NCBI GenBank assembly: GCA_028279445.1
Contig: JANQNT010000004.1
Coordinates: forward strand, 82,246 to 146,245
DNA from: Tepidamorphaceae bacterium
GTDB lineage: Bacteria > Pseudomonadota > Alphaproteobacteria > Rhizobiales > Tepidamorphaceae
Length of the DNA: 64,000 nucleotides
Reading direction: 5' to 3'
Shown in pieces: positions 41,411 to 51,293 of the stretch. The first letter of the stretch is position 1. Every line of letters begins with the position of its first letter. Position numbers and translations under genes: made by a program. A model generated the notes under the pieces. It was not told the DNA's origin. It was given only the letters and a program-made list of their open reading frames with translations, and did not search any database.

Positions 41411-43861
41411 ATGCGCGAACTGCCAGCGTCGGCCAGGGCCGTCATCATCGGTGGCGGCATCGTCGGCTGCTCCACCGCCTATCATCTCGCCCGGCTCGGC
41501 TGGACCGAGATCGTGCTGCTTGAGCGCAAGAAGCTCACCTCCGGCACGACCTTCCACGCGGCCGGTCTCGTCGGACAGCTACGCTCCAACGCCAACATCA
41601 CCCAGTTGCTCGGCTATTCGGTGGAGCTCTACGACACCCTGGAGCAGGAGACCGGTCTCGGCACCGGCTGGAAGATGAACGGCGGGCTGCGGCTTGCCTG
41701 CAATGAGGAGCGCTGGACCGAGGTCAAGCGCCAGGCAACCACGGCGCATTCCTTCGGCCTGGAAATGAACCTGCTCACGCCAAAGGAAGCGCAGGATCTG
41801 TGGCCGCTGATGCAGGTGGAGGATGTGGTCGGGGCCGCGTTCCTGCCCACCGACGGGCAGGCCAACCCCTCCGACATCACCCAGGCGCTGGCGAAGGGCG
41901 CGCGCATGGCCGGCGCCACCATCATCGAGGACATCGAGGTCACCGAGGTCACGCGGGACAAGGGCCGCATCACCGGTGTCGTCACGCCGCAGGGCATGAT
42001 CGCCACCGACACGGTGATCTGCTGCGCCGGACAGTGGACGCGGGACTTCGCGAAGACACTCGGCGTCAACGTGCCGCTGGTCTCCGTCGAGCACCAGTAC
42101 CTGATCACGGAGACCATCGACGGGGTGACGCCCAGCCTGCCGACCCTGCGCGATCCCGACCGGCTGACCTACTACAAGGAAGAGGTCGGCGGGCTCGTGA
42201 TGGGCGGCTATGAGGCGAACCCGATCCCCTGGGCGGTCGACGGCATTCCCGACGGCTTCCACTACACGCTGCTCGATTCCAACGTCGACCATTTCGAGCC
42301 GCTGATGGAACTGGCACTCGGCCGCGTGCCCGCGCTTCAGACCGCCGGCATCAAGGAACTGGTCAACGGTCCGGAGAGCTTTACGCCCGACGGCAGCTTC
42401 ATCCTCGGCGAAGCTCCTGAGCAACCGGGCTTCTTCGTCGGCGCGGGCTTCAACGCCTACGGCATCGCGGCTGGCGGCGGCGCCGGCATGGCGCTGGCGG
42501 AATGGGTGCACAAGGGCGAGCCACCGTTCGATCTGTGGCCGGTGGATATCCGCCGCTTCGGGCGGCCGCATTTCGACACCGACTGGGTGCGCACCCGCAC
42601 GCTTGAGGCCTACGCCAAGCACTACACCATGGCCTGGCCGAGCGAGGAGAATGCCTCGGGCCGCCCATGCCGCAAGTCGCCGCTCTACGACCAGCTCAAG
42701 CAGGCTGGCGCCTGCTTCGGCGAGAAGCTTGGCTGGGAACGGCCCAACTGGTTCGCGGACGTGGCGGCCGGCGAAGAGCCGGTGGACATCTATTCCTTCG
42801 GCCGGCCGAACTGGTTCGAGGCGGTCGCCCGCGAGCACCGCGCCTGCCGCGAGGCAGCGGTCGTCTTCGACCAGACCTCATTCGCCAAGTTCACGCTGAA
42901 AGGACCGGACGCGGAGACCGCGTTGCAGTGGATCGCCGCCAACGATGTGGCCAGGCCGATCGGCACGCTCACCTACACCCAGATGCTCAACGAGCGTGGC
43001 GGTATCCAGTGCGACCTGACGCTCGCCCGCGTTGCCGAGGACGAATACTACGTCGTGACCGGGACGGGCTTCGCGACCCACGACTTCGACTGGATTTCCC
43101 GCAACATCCCGGACGGCCTCAACGCCCAGCTCGTCGACATCACCTCGGCCAACGCGGTGCTGTCTCTGATGGGGCCGAAGGCGCGCGACATCCTCCAGGC
43201 AGTAACCCGCAACGACGTGTCCGACGAAGCCTTCCCCTTCGCCACGACGCAGGTGATCGGCATCGCCGGCTGCCCGGTGCGCGCGCTGCGCGTCACCTAT
43301 GTGGGCGAACTGGGCTGGGAGCTGCATCTGCCGGTCGAATACGCCACCACCGTCCATGACGCGCTGATGGCCGCGGGCAAGCCGCACGGGCTCGCCAATG
43401 CCGGATACCGGGCGCTGGAGACGCTGCGGCTGGAAAAGGGCTATCGCGCCTGGGGGTCGGACATCGGGCCGGACCACACGCCGGTGGAAAGCGGGCTCGC
43501 CTGGGCGGTGAAGACGCGCACCAACACCGACTTCAAGGGCCGCGAGGCGATCCTCGCCCAGAAGGCGAACGGGGTCGGCAAGATGCTGGCGGGCTTCACG
43601 GTCGATGACCCGGACATTGTGCTGCTGGGGCGCGAGACGATCTATCGCAACGGTGAACGCGCCGGCTGGCTGACGTCTGGCGGCTACGGCCACACCATCG
43701 GCAAGGGCATCGGCTACGGCTACGTGCGCAACGGCGGCGGCGTTGACCGCGACTATGTGCTGGCGGGCGACTACGAGCTGGAAGTCGCCACCGAACGGGT
43801 GCCGTGCACGGTGCATCTGCGAGCGCTCTACGACCCGAAGATGACGCGGGTGCGCTGCTAG
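41411..43861 (+). CDS. Dimethylglycine/sarcosine dehydrogenase-like FAD-GcvT protein
   Basis: 816 aa, full length for this family. The N-terminal half is a DAO-type flavoprotein with AVIIGGGIVGCSTAYHLA and TSGTTFHAAGLVG, in which His49 is at the position that carries covalent FAD in dimethylglycine dehydrogenase. The C-terminal half is a GcvT (aminomethyltransferase) domain, with LNERGGIQCDLTLARVAEDEYYVVTG, GELGWELHLP and LRLEKGYRAWGSDIGPDHTPVESGL. It oxidatively demethylates an N-methylated glycine or betaine product, passing the one-carbon unit to tetrahydrofolate. It ends the operon. Confidence 0.93.
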   Translation: MRELPASARAVIIGGGIVGCSTAYHLARLGWTEIVLLERKKLTSGTTFHAAGLVGQLRSNANITQLLGYSVELYDTLEQETGLGTGWKMNGGLRLACNEERWTEVKRQATTAHSFGLEMNLLTPKEAQDLWPLMQVEDVVGAAFLPTDGQANPSDITQALAKGARMAGATIIEDIEVTEVTRDKGRITGVVTPQGMIATDTVICCAGQWTRDFAKTLGVNVPLVSVEHQYLITETIDGVTPSLPTLRDPDRLTYYKEEVGGLVMGGYEANPIPWAVDGIPDGFHYTLLDSNVDHFEPLMELALGRVPALQTAGIKELVNGPESFTPDGSFILGEAPEQPGFFVGAGFNAYGIAAGGGAGMALAEWVHKGEPPFDLWPVDIRRFGRPHFDTDWVRTRTLEAYAKHYTMAWPSEENASGRPCRKSPLYDQLKQAGACFGEKLGWERPNWFADVAAGEEPVDIYSFGRPNWFEAVAREHRACREAAVVFDQTSFAKFTLKGPDAETALQWIAANDVARPIGTLTYTQMLNERGGIQCDLTLARVAEDEYYVVTGTGFATHDFDWISRNIPDGLNAQLVDITSANAVLSLMGPKARDILQAVTRNDVSDEAFPFATTQVIGIAGCPVRALRVTYVGELGWELHLPVEYATTVHDALMAAGKPHGLANAGYRALETLRLEKGYRAWGSDIGPDHTPVESGLAWAVKTRTNTDFKGREAILAQKANGVGKMLAGFTVDDPDIVLLGRETIYRNGERAGWLTSGGYGHTIGKGIGYGYVRNGGGVDRDYVLAGDYELEVATERVPCTVHLRALYDPKMTRVRC

Positions 43862-43930
43862 AGCAGGTCTTGGCGCAGGTTCTGCGCGAGATCGGGATGG
43901 ACGACGGCCAGGCAGTCTATTGTCGCCCTC

Positions 43931-44599
43931 TCAGTTGAGGCTGATCCCCGCTGCACAAGAGGCCTCTCCGACAGCATGAGGACCGGGAACGGGATCGAGG
44001 ACGAGCAGAAGACGGGTTTCGCCCGTGCCCACGATGGGGGGCGAGCGATGACGCAAGCCTGAGGCAGGGCCATCCGGCCAGTGCGTACCCTTCAACAGAA
44101 TAGGAGTGCCGGTCGGCACACAGAGCACGCAGGCCGGCTCGGCGCCGTCGGTCGAGATGCCGTACTGCGTCCCGGGCCCACGATAGGTACAGATCAGGCG
44201 TGCCGTGACGGCATCGATGTGGAACTTCCGGCAGGCATCGGTGGTGATGACGTCAAGCCGCAATCGGAGATGAACCGTGTCCATGAGGCTCGAGAAGATG
44301 TCGGCGAGTGCGGCGACATCGTCGATCAAACGTTCGCGCTCAGGGCAACTCGGGGTCCCGGAGGTTTCGCATATCTGTTGCACGGCATCGCGGACATCAC
44401 CGGCCCGCAGAACCACACGCGCCTGTGGCAGGCGTTCAGGATCGAGGAAACTCAGCCAGGACTGAAAGCTCGCCAAGGGCTGCCGGCGCCAGATCACCGC
44501 AGCACATCCCGGTTGATGTAAATCCGCCAGACCGTCCGGCGTATCGACAATGCCGACATCGACCGCCGCATCTTCGACGACATCGCGTTTCAACCTCAT
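43931..44599 (-). CDS. DUF1826 protein of the Zur-type cobW operon
   Basis: 222 aa from the ATG at 44599 (4-bp overlap with the CobW GTPase gene). No signal peptide or membrane segment. Features such as [36 protein letters not shown] and [11 protein letters not shown] fit DUF1826, a family of unknown function often encoded beside COG0523 GTPases. A zinc-homeostasis role is inferred from the operon and the Zur-like box. Confidence 0.8.
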   Translation of the reverse strand: MRLKRDVVEDAAVDVGIVDTPDGLADLHQPGCAAVIWRRQPLASFQSWLSFLDPERLPQARVVLRAGDVRDAVQQICETSGTPSCPERERLIDDVAALADIFSSLMDTVHLRLRLDVITTDACRKFHIDAVTARLICTYRGPGTQYGISTDGAEPACVLCVPTGTPILLKGTHWPDGPASGLRHRSPPIVGTGETRLLLVLDPVPGPHAVGEASCAAGISLN

Positions 44600-45819
44600 G
44601 CCGCCTCCTCGACGCGGCGCCAAAGCGGGAACGGATCGGGCAGATCGGCCAGTCCGGACAGGGCTTCAGGTCCTGCCGCAATGTCTTCGGGCAACAGGCA
44701 GGCATCGAGCCGTTGCTTCAGCGACTGCCAGTCAATACCGGAGCCGATGAAGACAATCTCCTGCCGCCGGTCGCCCCAGGGCTCGGCCCAGTGATCTTCG
44801 ATATAGCTGCGGACAGGTCCCTCATCCGGCCAACGTTCCTTCGGGGCACACGCCCACCAGGTGCCGATCGGAGCGACCGAAGACAGGGCGCCCGCGAGGG
44901 AAAACTCCGCAACCCAGTCCGGTCGGGTCGCCAGCCAGAAATGCCCCTTGGCGCGGATCACACCAGGAAGCGGCTCGTTCAGCACTGCGGCAATTTCCTC
45001 CGGCACAAACGGCCGCCGCGCGCGATAGACATAGCTCGCAATGCCGTACTCTTCGGTCTCCGGCACGTGGTCGGCGAAGCCATACAGCTCCTTCGCCCAC
45101 ATCGGGTGCTCATGCGCCTTCTGGAAGTCGAACAGCCCTGTGTCGAGGATAGCATCCGCCGGTACATCGCAATGGTTGGTTTCGATGATCTGCGCATCGG
45201 CGTTGAGGCTGCGGATAATCTTGCGGGCCGCATCGACCTGATGTGGCGCGGCGTCATCGACCTTGTTGAGGATCACCACATTGGCGAACTCGATCTGGTC
45301 GGTCAGCAGATGAACGAGTGTGCGCTCATCTTCGTCGCCGACCGTCTCACCGCGATCGTGCAGGAAGTCGTGACTGGAAAAATCCTTGAGCAGGTTCACC
45401 GCATCGACGACCGTGACCATGGTGTCGATCCGGGACAGATCGGCAAGGCTTTCGCCGTCGGCATCCCGGAACTCGAAGGTGGCGGCGACGGGCAGCGGTT
45501 CGGAGATGCCGGTCGACTCGATCAGGAGATAATCGAACCGGTCTTCCTCGGCGAGGCGTCGGACCTCAGCCAGCAGATCGTCGCGCAGCGTGCAGCAAAT
45601 GCAGCCGTTCGACATCTCCACCAGCGTCTCGTCGGTGCGCGAGAGTTCCGTCTCCGCGCGCACGAGGTCGGCGTCGATGTTCACTTCCGACATGTCGTTG
45701 ACGATGACCGCGACGCGCCGGCCGTCGCGGTTGTTGAGAACGCGGTTCAGGAGCGTCGTCTTGCCGGCGCCAAGAAAGCCGGAAAGCACAGTAACGGGAA
45801 GGCGGGCGGCGGATGACAT
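44596..45819 (-). CDS. COG0523/CobW-family zinc metallochaperone-like GTPase
   Basis: 407 aa. G1 motif [12 protein letters not shown] (13-24), the family metal site C-x-C-C at 73-76 (NGCICCTL), switch region [13 protein letters not shown] and base-recognition NKVD. The C-terminal CobW_C domain has [14 protein letters not shown]. Members like ZigA/YciC supply zinc to client proteins under zinc starvation and are Zur-regulated; the palindrome at 45890-45904 supports that assignment over cobalamin biosynthesis. Coupled to the DUF1826 gene. Confidence 0.92.
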   Translation of the reverse strand: MSSAARLPVTVLSGFLGAGKTTLLNRVLNNRDGRRVAVIVNDMSEVNIDADLVRAETELSRTDETLVEMSNGCICCTLRDDLLAEVRRLAEEDRFDYLLIESTGISEPLPVAATFEFRDADGESLADLSRIDTMVTVVDAVNLLKDFSSHDFLHDRGETVGDEDERTLVHLLTDQIEFANVVILNKVDDAAPHQVDAARKIIRSLNADAQIIETNHCDVPADAILDTGLFDFQKAHEHPMWAKELYGFADHVPETEEYGIASYVYRARRPFVPEEIAAVLNEPLPGVIRAKGHFWLATRPDWVAEFSLAGALSSVAPIGTWWACAPKERWPDEGPVRSYIEDHWAEPWGDRRQEIVFIGSGIDWQSLKQRLDACLLPEDIAAGPEALSGLADLPDPFPLWRRVEEAA

Positions 45820-45889
45820 GGTGTCCCTCCGGTGTGCTGGATGCGAACCAAAGTGCCGATAGAGCAGCGGAGTTCGAGGTGAAATGTAA

Positions 45890-45904
45890 TGTTATGACAT
45901 AACA
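45890..45904. promoter_or_regulatory. Zur box upstream of the cobW operon
   Basis: TGTTATGACATAACA is a perfect palindrome (TGTTATG-A-CATAACA), 71 bp before the GTPase start. It matches the alphaproteobacterial Zur type (TGTTAT-N-ATAACA). No zur gene is in the window. Confidence 0.8.
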
Positions 45905-45982
45905 GATACGAAAAATGGGTGACGCTGGCCAGAAGAAAATTCCGCCATCCTCCGCAGCCAATAGCGATGTCCGCTTTGACGC

Positions 45983-46036
45983 CCCCACCAACAAAAAACC
46001 CGCCTGGCGGCGGGTTCCTTGGTTGGTTGCGGGGGC
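45983..46036. repeat. Left direct repeat (attachment-site-like), copy of tRNA-fMet 3' end
   Basis: 54 bp identical to 61260-61313 (offset 15277). The right 13 bp are the last 13 nt of tRNA-fMet (TGGTTGCGGGGGC on the plus strand) and the left part contains the tRNA terminator hairpin (45993-46016). The tRNA is not continued here, so this is the partial copy made by site-specific integration. Left of it lies the cobW operon region; right of it nothing recognisable up to 46485. Confidence 0.8.
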
Positions 46037-46485
46037 GCGCAACCACCGAATACCACACGTATTGTCGGTCGCTGTGTCGTTGCACGGCAAAGTCGGGCGA
46101 ACATCGCCGACCCGGGTGTCCGAAACCTGACTGCCGATTGAACCTCGTAGCCATATCGGTTGGCCAATCAGACAGATGTCAGGAGTGATTCACCCCGATT
46201 CCCGGACGGTGAGGCGCCGGGACCCGCGGGCTTGCGCGATGAAAACGGAAGCAACGCAGATCACGGACAATCAATCGCTCCCGTCATACCTCGCGCAATC
46301 AGCTTCGTGGGCAGGACCTTCGTCGAGGCGGGTGTTCAATCCCGGCATGTGATGGATTGGATCGAGGCTGAATTGTTCGGGCTGTCTTGTCCACTGCCTA
46401 CATATGAACACGTACGGTGTGAACCCGCTGAGCGTCTTCAATCGACGGCCGACGGCGAAACCCCAGTTCCTGCCCCGCTTTGCCT

Positions 46486-48261
46486 TCAGCCGCGCAGACG
46501 GGCGGTTTCGGCTTCGTCGACCCGCCAGGCACCGTCATCACCCTGCGTGACCGCAACGCGATAGACCTTGCGCGCCGCATCCGGGGAAAGCCAGTTGCGC
46601 TCAACGGTGACGGCAACGCGTTCGGGGTCGCGCGCCAGCGGATCGCCGTAGCCGCCGCCCGCCGCGGCCGCAAAGGCGATGCGCGCACCGTTTTCGATGA
46701 CCTCCTCGGCGAAGGCGGGAAGGGTCAGCACATCGCCCTCGCCGGTGATCTTCTCCGCCGTGCTGGGGCCGCCATCACCGCCGCCGAGCACGCCGCGGGG
46801 CGCGAATTCGGTGCCGTCGGCCGCGTAGACGATCGTCATATCGTGATCGAGCGGGTAGAACACGCCCTGCATGGCCGGCGCGCCTTCAAATTCGCCATAG
46901 CCCTGGCTTTCGGGTTTGACGCCCCGGCTCTCGATGATGATGGGATACATGCTCTCGTCCACCTCGATGGAATCGAGCTGGATCAGCCCCGCATTGGCCG
47001 GGCCACAATAGGTCAGCCAGCCGTCATAGCCGTGGCGCGCGCCGCCGCCGCCATAGCCGACGAATATCTGGTTGACATATGCCTTGCCGTTCTTGAACGG
47101 ATCCCTGCCCGAGATCACGCCGACGCCCGCCGGCAGATGGCCCGCGCTTTCAGCCTGTCCGAAAGGCACTCCCATCTCGGAGAACACGCAATTGCCTGCG
47201 ATCATCAGCCGGTCGTTGACATTGGTCGTCGCAACCGAGGTGCCGACCGGATATTGCGGGTCACCGATCGCGCTGCCCTTGCGCATCACGACTTCGATAC
47301 GGCTCTTCGCACCCTCATTGTGGGGTACGTCCTCGTCGAGATTGTTGAACATCCCGATCCGGCAGGAGCCGGTGCAGGTGTTCGCGGACAGGTTCACGCC
47401 GCCGGGCACGTTGTCGATATTGTCCCGCACATCGACGATGATCTTCCCCTCGTCGGGGTCAACGGTGATCTTCACGCGCACCGGCACGCCCTCATCGGCC
47501 ACGCCGGGCACCGGATCGTGCCGCGTCTCGTAGCTGTAGGTGCCCGCCGGCAGCTTGGCGATCGCCTGCTTGGCGCGTCGTTCGCCATAGTCGAACCAGT
47601 CCAGCAGGAAGCCCTTCACCGTGTCCTTGCCGTGCCGCGAACACAGATCCATGATCCGCCGCTCGCCGGTCCGGCAGGCGCCGATCTGGGCGCGAACATC
47701 GCCCAGCCAGAGTTCGGGCACCCGGTTGCGCATCGAACCGATCCGCAGAATATCCTTCTTTTCGATGTAGTGCTGGGCGATGCGGACGCAGGGAAAGTGC
47801 ATCCCCTCCTCGAACATGGTCTTGGCGAAGGGCAGATAGGTGGAGGGCACCGGAGCGCCGGTATCGGCGTGATGCGACAGCGCGACCACCCAGAACAGCG
47901 GCTCCTCATCGACATAGACCGGCATCATCATGATCAGGTCCGCATGATGCGTCCCTCCGGTGAAGGGGCAGCTATTGACGAAGATGTCCCCCTGTTCGAT
48001 GTCGTCGAAGAGTTCCGTGACCGGGCGGGTCGCCATATCCATGGACATGACGTGGATCGGCAGGGCGTCTTCAACCGTGACGAGCTTGTGGTCATAGGTC
48101 AGGATGGCGCAGGAGAAATCCCTGGCATTCTTGATCACCGCGGAGCGGCTGGCACGCTGCACCACCAGCGACATCTCGCGCACGATGGCCTCGAACCGGC
48201 TCTTGAGAACGGACATCACGAACGGATCGATGCGGCGGTCTGCGTCGATTTTCTGGTCCAT
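46486..48261 (-). CDS. hyuB: Hydantoinase B / oxoprolinase-type subunit HyuB
   Basis: 591 aa from the ATG at 48261. Family blocks: EAIVREMSLVVQRASRSAVIKNARDFSCAIL, IFVNSCPFTGGTHHADLIMMMPVY, GGVNLSANTCTGSCRIGMFN and a glycine-rich ending VLGGGDGG...AAAAGGGYGDPLARDPERVA. With HyuA it hydrolyses a cyclic amide such as a hydantoin or 5-oxoproline in an ATP-dependent reaction; substrate specificity cannot be read. Last gene of the minus-strand unit, 11 bp after hyuA. Confidence 0.92.
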   Translation of the reverse strand: MDQKIDADRRIDPFVMSVLKSRFEAIVREMSLVVQRASRSAVIKNARDFSCAILTYDHKLVTVEDALPIHVMSMDMATRPVTELFDDIEQGDIFVNSCPFTGGTHHADLIMMMPVYVDEEPLFWVVALSHHADTGAPVPSTYLPFAKTMFEEGMHFPCVRIAQHYIEKKDILRIGSMRNRVPELWLGDVRAQIGACRTGERRIMDLCSRHGKDTVKGFLLDWFDYGERRAKQAIAKLPAGTYSYETRHDPVPGVADEGVPVRVKITVDPDEGKIIVDVRDNIDNVPGGVNLSANTCTGSCRIGMFNNLDEDVPHNEGAKSRIEVVMRKGSAIGDPQYPVGTSVATTNVNDRLMIAGNCVFSEMGVPFGQAESAGHLPAGVGVISGRDPFKNGKAYVNQIFVGYGGGGARHGYDGWLTYCGPANAGLIQLDSIEVDESMYPIIIESRGVKPESQGYGEFEGAPAMQGVFYPLDHDMTIVYAADGTEFAPRGVLGGGDGGPSTAEKITGEGDVLTLPAFAEEVIENGARIAFAAAAGGGYGDPLARDPERVAVTVERNWLSPDAARKVYRVAVTQGDDGAWRVDEAETARLRG

Positions 48262-48272
48262 CGGTTGCGTTC

Positions 48273-50330
48273 CTATTCGATGCTGACGTTCAGATTGCCG
48301 TGACGGTCGACCACGCCTTCGTGACCGGCCTTCAGCCATGCGGTAAAGGTTTCGGCCTCGATCAGGCAAGGTCCCTCGACGCGCGACCCTTCGCCGAAGC
48401 TGGCCATGTCCCAGACCGGGACCTCGCGTGCGGCGCCTTCATCGGGGGCCCATACCTTGCGCGCGCTCTTGGGCTGGGCGCCCTTGTCCGGACCGATCCG
48501 CATCTCACGCCACAGATCCTGCCCGTGCCGCTTGCCGATGGCCCGCATCTTCCAGGCGGTGAACTCGACCACGTCGTCATCGGTGCGGATCGAGTAGATC
48601 CGCTCATGCATGGCGTGGAAGGCCTCGACGAGCCCGGGAAGGTCGTCTTCGGTGAGCCGGCCCGAGCCGCAGTCGAAGGGCACTTCGATCTCGAAGGACT
48701 GGTACTCATACCGCCCCATGAAGGCGCATTCGAAACGCTGGTCCTCCGGCGCAACGCCGGCACCATCCAGAAATGCCTGCCCCTTCTGCCGCAGATCGGC
48801 GAGCGCCGCGCTGGCCCCTTCGGCGTCGAAGATCGCATCGGAGGTCAGGAACACACGGCTGTCCTCGCGGCGGATATCGGAGATCAACCCGCCAAAGGCG
48901 GACAGCCCGGCCATGTAGCGCGGGATCATGTAGCGCTTCAGGCCCAGAATATCCGCCATCTCGGCGATATGGATCGCCGTTGCCCCGCCGCCGCAGACAA
49001 ACAGGCTGTCGCGCGGGTTGATCCCCTCGCGCACGGTGATTTCCTCAATGGCGCCCACCATGTTGTGATTGGACGTGGTGTAGATGCCCCAAGCGGCCTG
49101 CTCGATGGAGCTGCCCAGGCGCCTGGCGATGGGTGCGATGGCCTGTTCGGCGAGATCGCGGCGCAATTGCAGCTTGCCGCCCAGAAAGAAATCCGGATCG
49201 ACCATGCCGAGCACGACATTGGCGTCCGTGACAGTGGGTTCGGTCCCGCCGGTGTCGTAGCAGGCCGGGCCGGGGCGCGCGCCGGCGCTTTCGGGGCCGA
49301 CCTTGAGAAGCCCTCCTGCATCCACCGATGCAATCGAGCCGCCCCCAGCACCCACGGAACGGACATCGACCTTGGGGATGCCCAGGCTGTCGTCATGGAT
49401 CATGCTGTCGGGCGTGACGATGAGCTGATGGTCGCGCAGCGCCGACACGTCGAAGGTGGTGCCGCCCATGTCACCGACGATGATGTCGGGTTCGTCGGAG
49501 AGAACCATGGCCGCCATGGGCGCCAGGGTCGGCCCGGACATCACCGAGTAGATCGGCTTGCGCAGCATCTCCGGCAGCGGCATCATGCCGCCCACGCAAT
49601 TGGCCAGCAGCAGATCGCCGGTGTAGTTTTCCGCATCCAGAGCGGCGCGCAGCTTGCCGATATAGTTGCGCACGATCGGGCTGATCGAGGCGTCGATCGC
49701 CGCGGCGATGATGCGCTTGTACTCCCGCGGCATCGGATTGATTTCGTGGCTCAGCGTCACCGGGATGCCGGGCATTTCCTCGGCCAGGATACGGCGCACC
49801 TGCAACTCGTGATCGGGATTGACGACCGACCAGAGAAGCCCGACCGCGACCACTGCCACACCCTGTTTGCTGAACGCCCGCGCCGCCTCCCTGACATCGG
49901 CTTCACTAAGCGGGGCGATTTCCCGTCCGCGGGCATCGATGCGTCCGCCGACGGTCCGGGTCAGGCGGCGCGGCACATAGGGGTCGGGATAGTCGAGCTT
50001 CCATTGAAACGCGCCTTTGCGCGGCCCCTCGCGCAGCACCAGGATGTCGGCGTGGCCTTCCGTCAGGATCAGCCCGACCTTCGCGGTCTTGCGTTCGACC
50101 AGCGCATTCGTCGAAACGGTCGAGCCGTGCACGATCAGGTCGACCTGGCTGAGGAAGTCGGACGCCTCAAGCCCATAGCCCTCGGCCGCGACATGCAGGA
50201 CGTCGATGAACCCCTTCTCGAATTCACCCGGCGTGGTGGGCGACTTGAAGATTCGGACATCGCCGCTTCCATCCGCAGTCAGGCAATCGGTGAACGTGCC
50301 GCCGATATCGATGCATACCTGATAGCCCAT
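48273..50330 (-). CDS. hyuA: Hydantoinase A / N-methylhydantoinase-type subunit HyuA
   Basis: 685 aa. Starts with the actin-like ATPase motif VCIDIGGTFTDCLT, then IVHGSTVSTNALVERKTAKVGLI, SHEINPMPREYKR, and the central SGPTLAPMAAMV and DMGGTTFDVSAL motifs. C-terminal region SFGRP-like signatures are less clear, but length and order are normal. ATP-dependent subunit that pairs with HyuB. Lies 9 bp after the second ABC permease, so import and ring opening are coupled. Confidence 0.94.
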   Translation of the reverse strand: MGYQVCIDIGGTFTDCLTADGSGDVRIFKSPTTPGEFEKGFIDVLHVAAEGYGLEASDFLSQVDLIVHGSTVSTNALVERKTAKVGLILTEGHADILVLREGPRKGAFQWKLDYPDPYVPRRLTRTVGGRIDARGREIAPLSEADVREAARAFSKQGVAVVAVGLLWSVVNPDHELQVRRILAEEMPGIPVTLSHEINPMPREYKRIIAAAIDASISPIVRNYIGKLRAALDAENYTGDLLLANCVGGMMPLPEMLRKPIYSVMSGPTLAPMAAMVLSDEPDIIVGDMGGTTFDVSALRDHQLIVTPDSMIHDDSLGIPKVDVRSVGAGGGSIASVDAGGLLKVGPESAGARPGPACYDTGGTEPTVTDANVVLGMVDPDFFLGGKLQLRRDLAEQAIAPIARRLGSSIEQAAWGIYTTSNHNMVGAIEEITVREGINPRDSLFVCGGGATAIHIAEMADILGLKRYMIPRYMAGLSAFGGLISDIRREDSRVFLTSDAIFDAEGASAALADLRQKGQAFLDGAGVAPEDQRFECAFMGRYEYQSFEIEVPFDCGSGRLTEDDLPGLVEAFHAMHERIYSIRTDDDVVEFTAWKMRAIGKRHGQDLWREMRIGPDKGAQPKSARKVWAPDEGAAREVPVWDMASFGEGSRVEGPCLIEAETFTAWLKAGHEGVVDRHGNLNVSIE

Positions 50331-50339
50331 CTTTTCCTC

Positions 50340-51293
50340 TTATCTGCGTCCGGTATCCCTGCTGATCATCAGGCTGGCGATGATGATCAGGCCAAGGAAG
50401 ATGTTCTGAAGATAGCCGTCGACCTGTACGAGGTTCATGCCGTTGGACAGGATGGTGATCAACAGCGCGCCCATGAGGGCTGCGCCCACGCCGCCTTCGC
50501 CGCCGGAAAGCTTGACACCGCCCACCACCGCGGCGGCGATCGATTCCAGCGTCAGGTTGCCACCGAGATTGGGCTCGCCCGAGCCGGTGCGCGCGGTGAG
50601 CAGCAGAGCGCCAATGGCCGCCAGCAGCGCGGCCAGCGTATAGGCGCCGGTCAGCACCGCGAATGTCGGAATGCCCGCTGCGTTGGCGGCGCGCGGATTG
50701 CCGCCGACGATGTAAAGGCTGCGGCCGAAGCGCGTGGCCTTCAGCATGACGAACAGCAGCAGGAAGATGATGGCGGCCGTCCAGATCGGCATGGGCAGCC
50801 CCAGCGGGCGGGCGATCGCGAAGCTTCCGCTGAATTCGGCGGGCAGGTTGGGGACCGGGAAGCCGCCGCTTATGGTCGATGCCAGCGCCAGCAGGATGTA
50901 GGAGGTGCCCAGCGTCGTCACCAGCGGGTTGAGGCCGATGCCGCCAATCAGCAGCCCGTTGGAAACACCCACGGCCAGCCCGACGCTCAGCCCTGCGGCA
51001 ATGCCGTAGACCATGCTGCCGGTGGCGACCATTGCCATCGCCGCGGCGACCGAGACCAGCGACACGCAAAATCCCAGCGACAGGTCGAACCCCCGGGTCA
51101 GAATGACAACGCATTGCGCCATGGAGAAAATCGCAAGGAAGCTGGTCTGAACCGCGATGTTGCGCAGGTTCGCCGCGGTCAGCACGCGCGGCTCCAACAA
51201 TCCGAACAGCATCAGCGCGGCCATAATGGCGAGCGGCAGGCTCAGCAGCCTGATCCAGACCATTGCATTGCCGCTGCGCGTTGCTTCAGCCAC
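50340..51293 (-). CDS. Sugar-type (RbsC-like) ABC permease 2
   Basis: 317 aa from a GTG at 51293, chosen because AGGAGGG lies 7 nt upstream and the gene then overlaps the previous stop by 8 bp. About 8 to 10 hydrophobic segments; BPD_transp_2 signatures are MAQCVVILTRGFDLSLGFCVSLVS and TLESIAAAVVGGVKLSGGEGGVGAALMGALL. Forms a permease heterodimer with the upstream gene. Confidence 0.92.
   Translation of the reverse strand: MAEATRSGNAMVWIRLLSLPLAIMAALMLFGLLEPRVLTAANLRNIAVQTSFLAIFSMAQCVVILTRGFDLSLGFCVSLVSVAAAMAMVATGSMVYGIAAGLSVGLAVGVSNGLLIGGIGLNPLVTTLGTSYILLALASTISGGFPVPNLPAEFSGSFAIARPLGLPMPIWTAAIIFLLLFVMLKATRFGRSLYIVGGNPRAANAAGIPTFAVLTGAYTLAALLAAIGALLLTARTGSGEPNLGGNLTLESIAAAVVGGVKLSGGEGGVGAALMGALLITILSNGMNLVQVDGYLQNIFLGLIIIASLMISRDTGRR

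Noticed and set aside
46160..46564. 134-codon ORF inside the left end of the island
   Set aside because: No ribosome site, no recognisable domain, and it runs into the 3' end of hyuB on the other strand.
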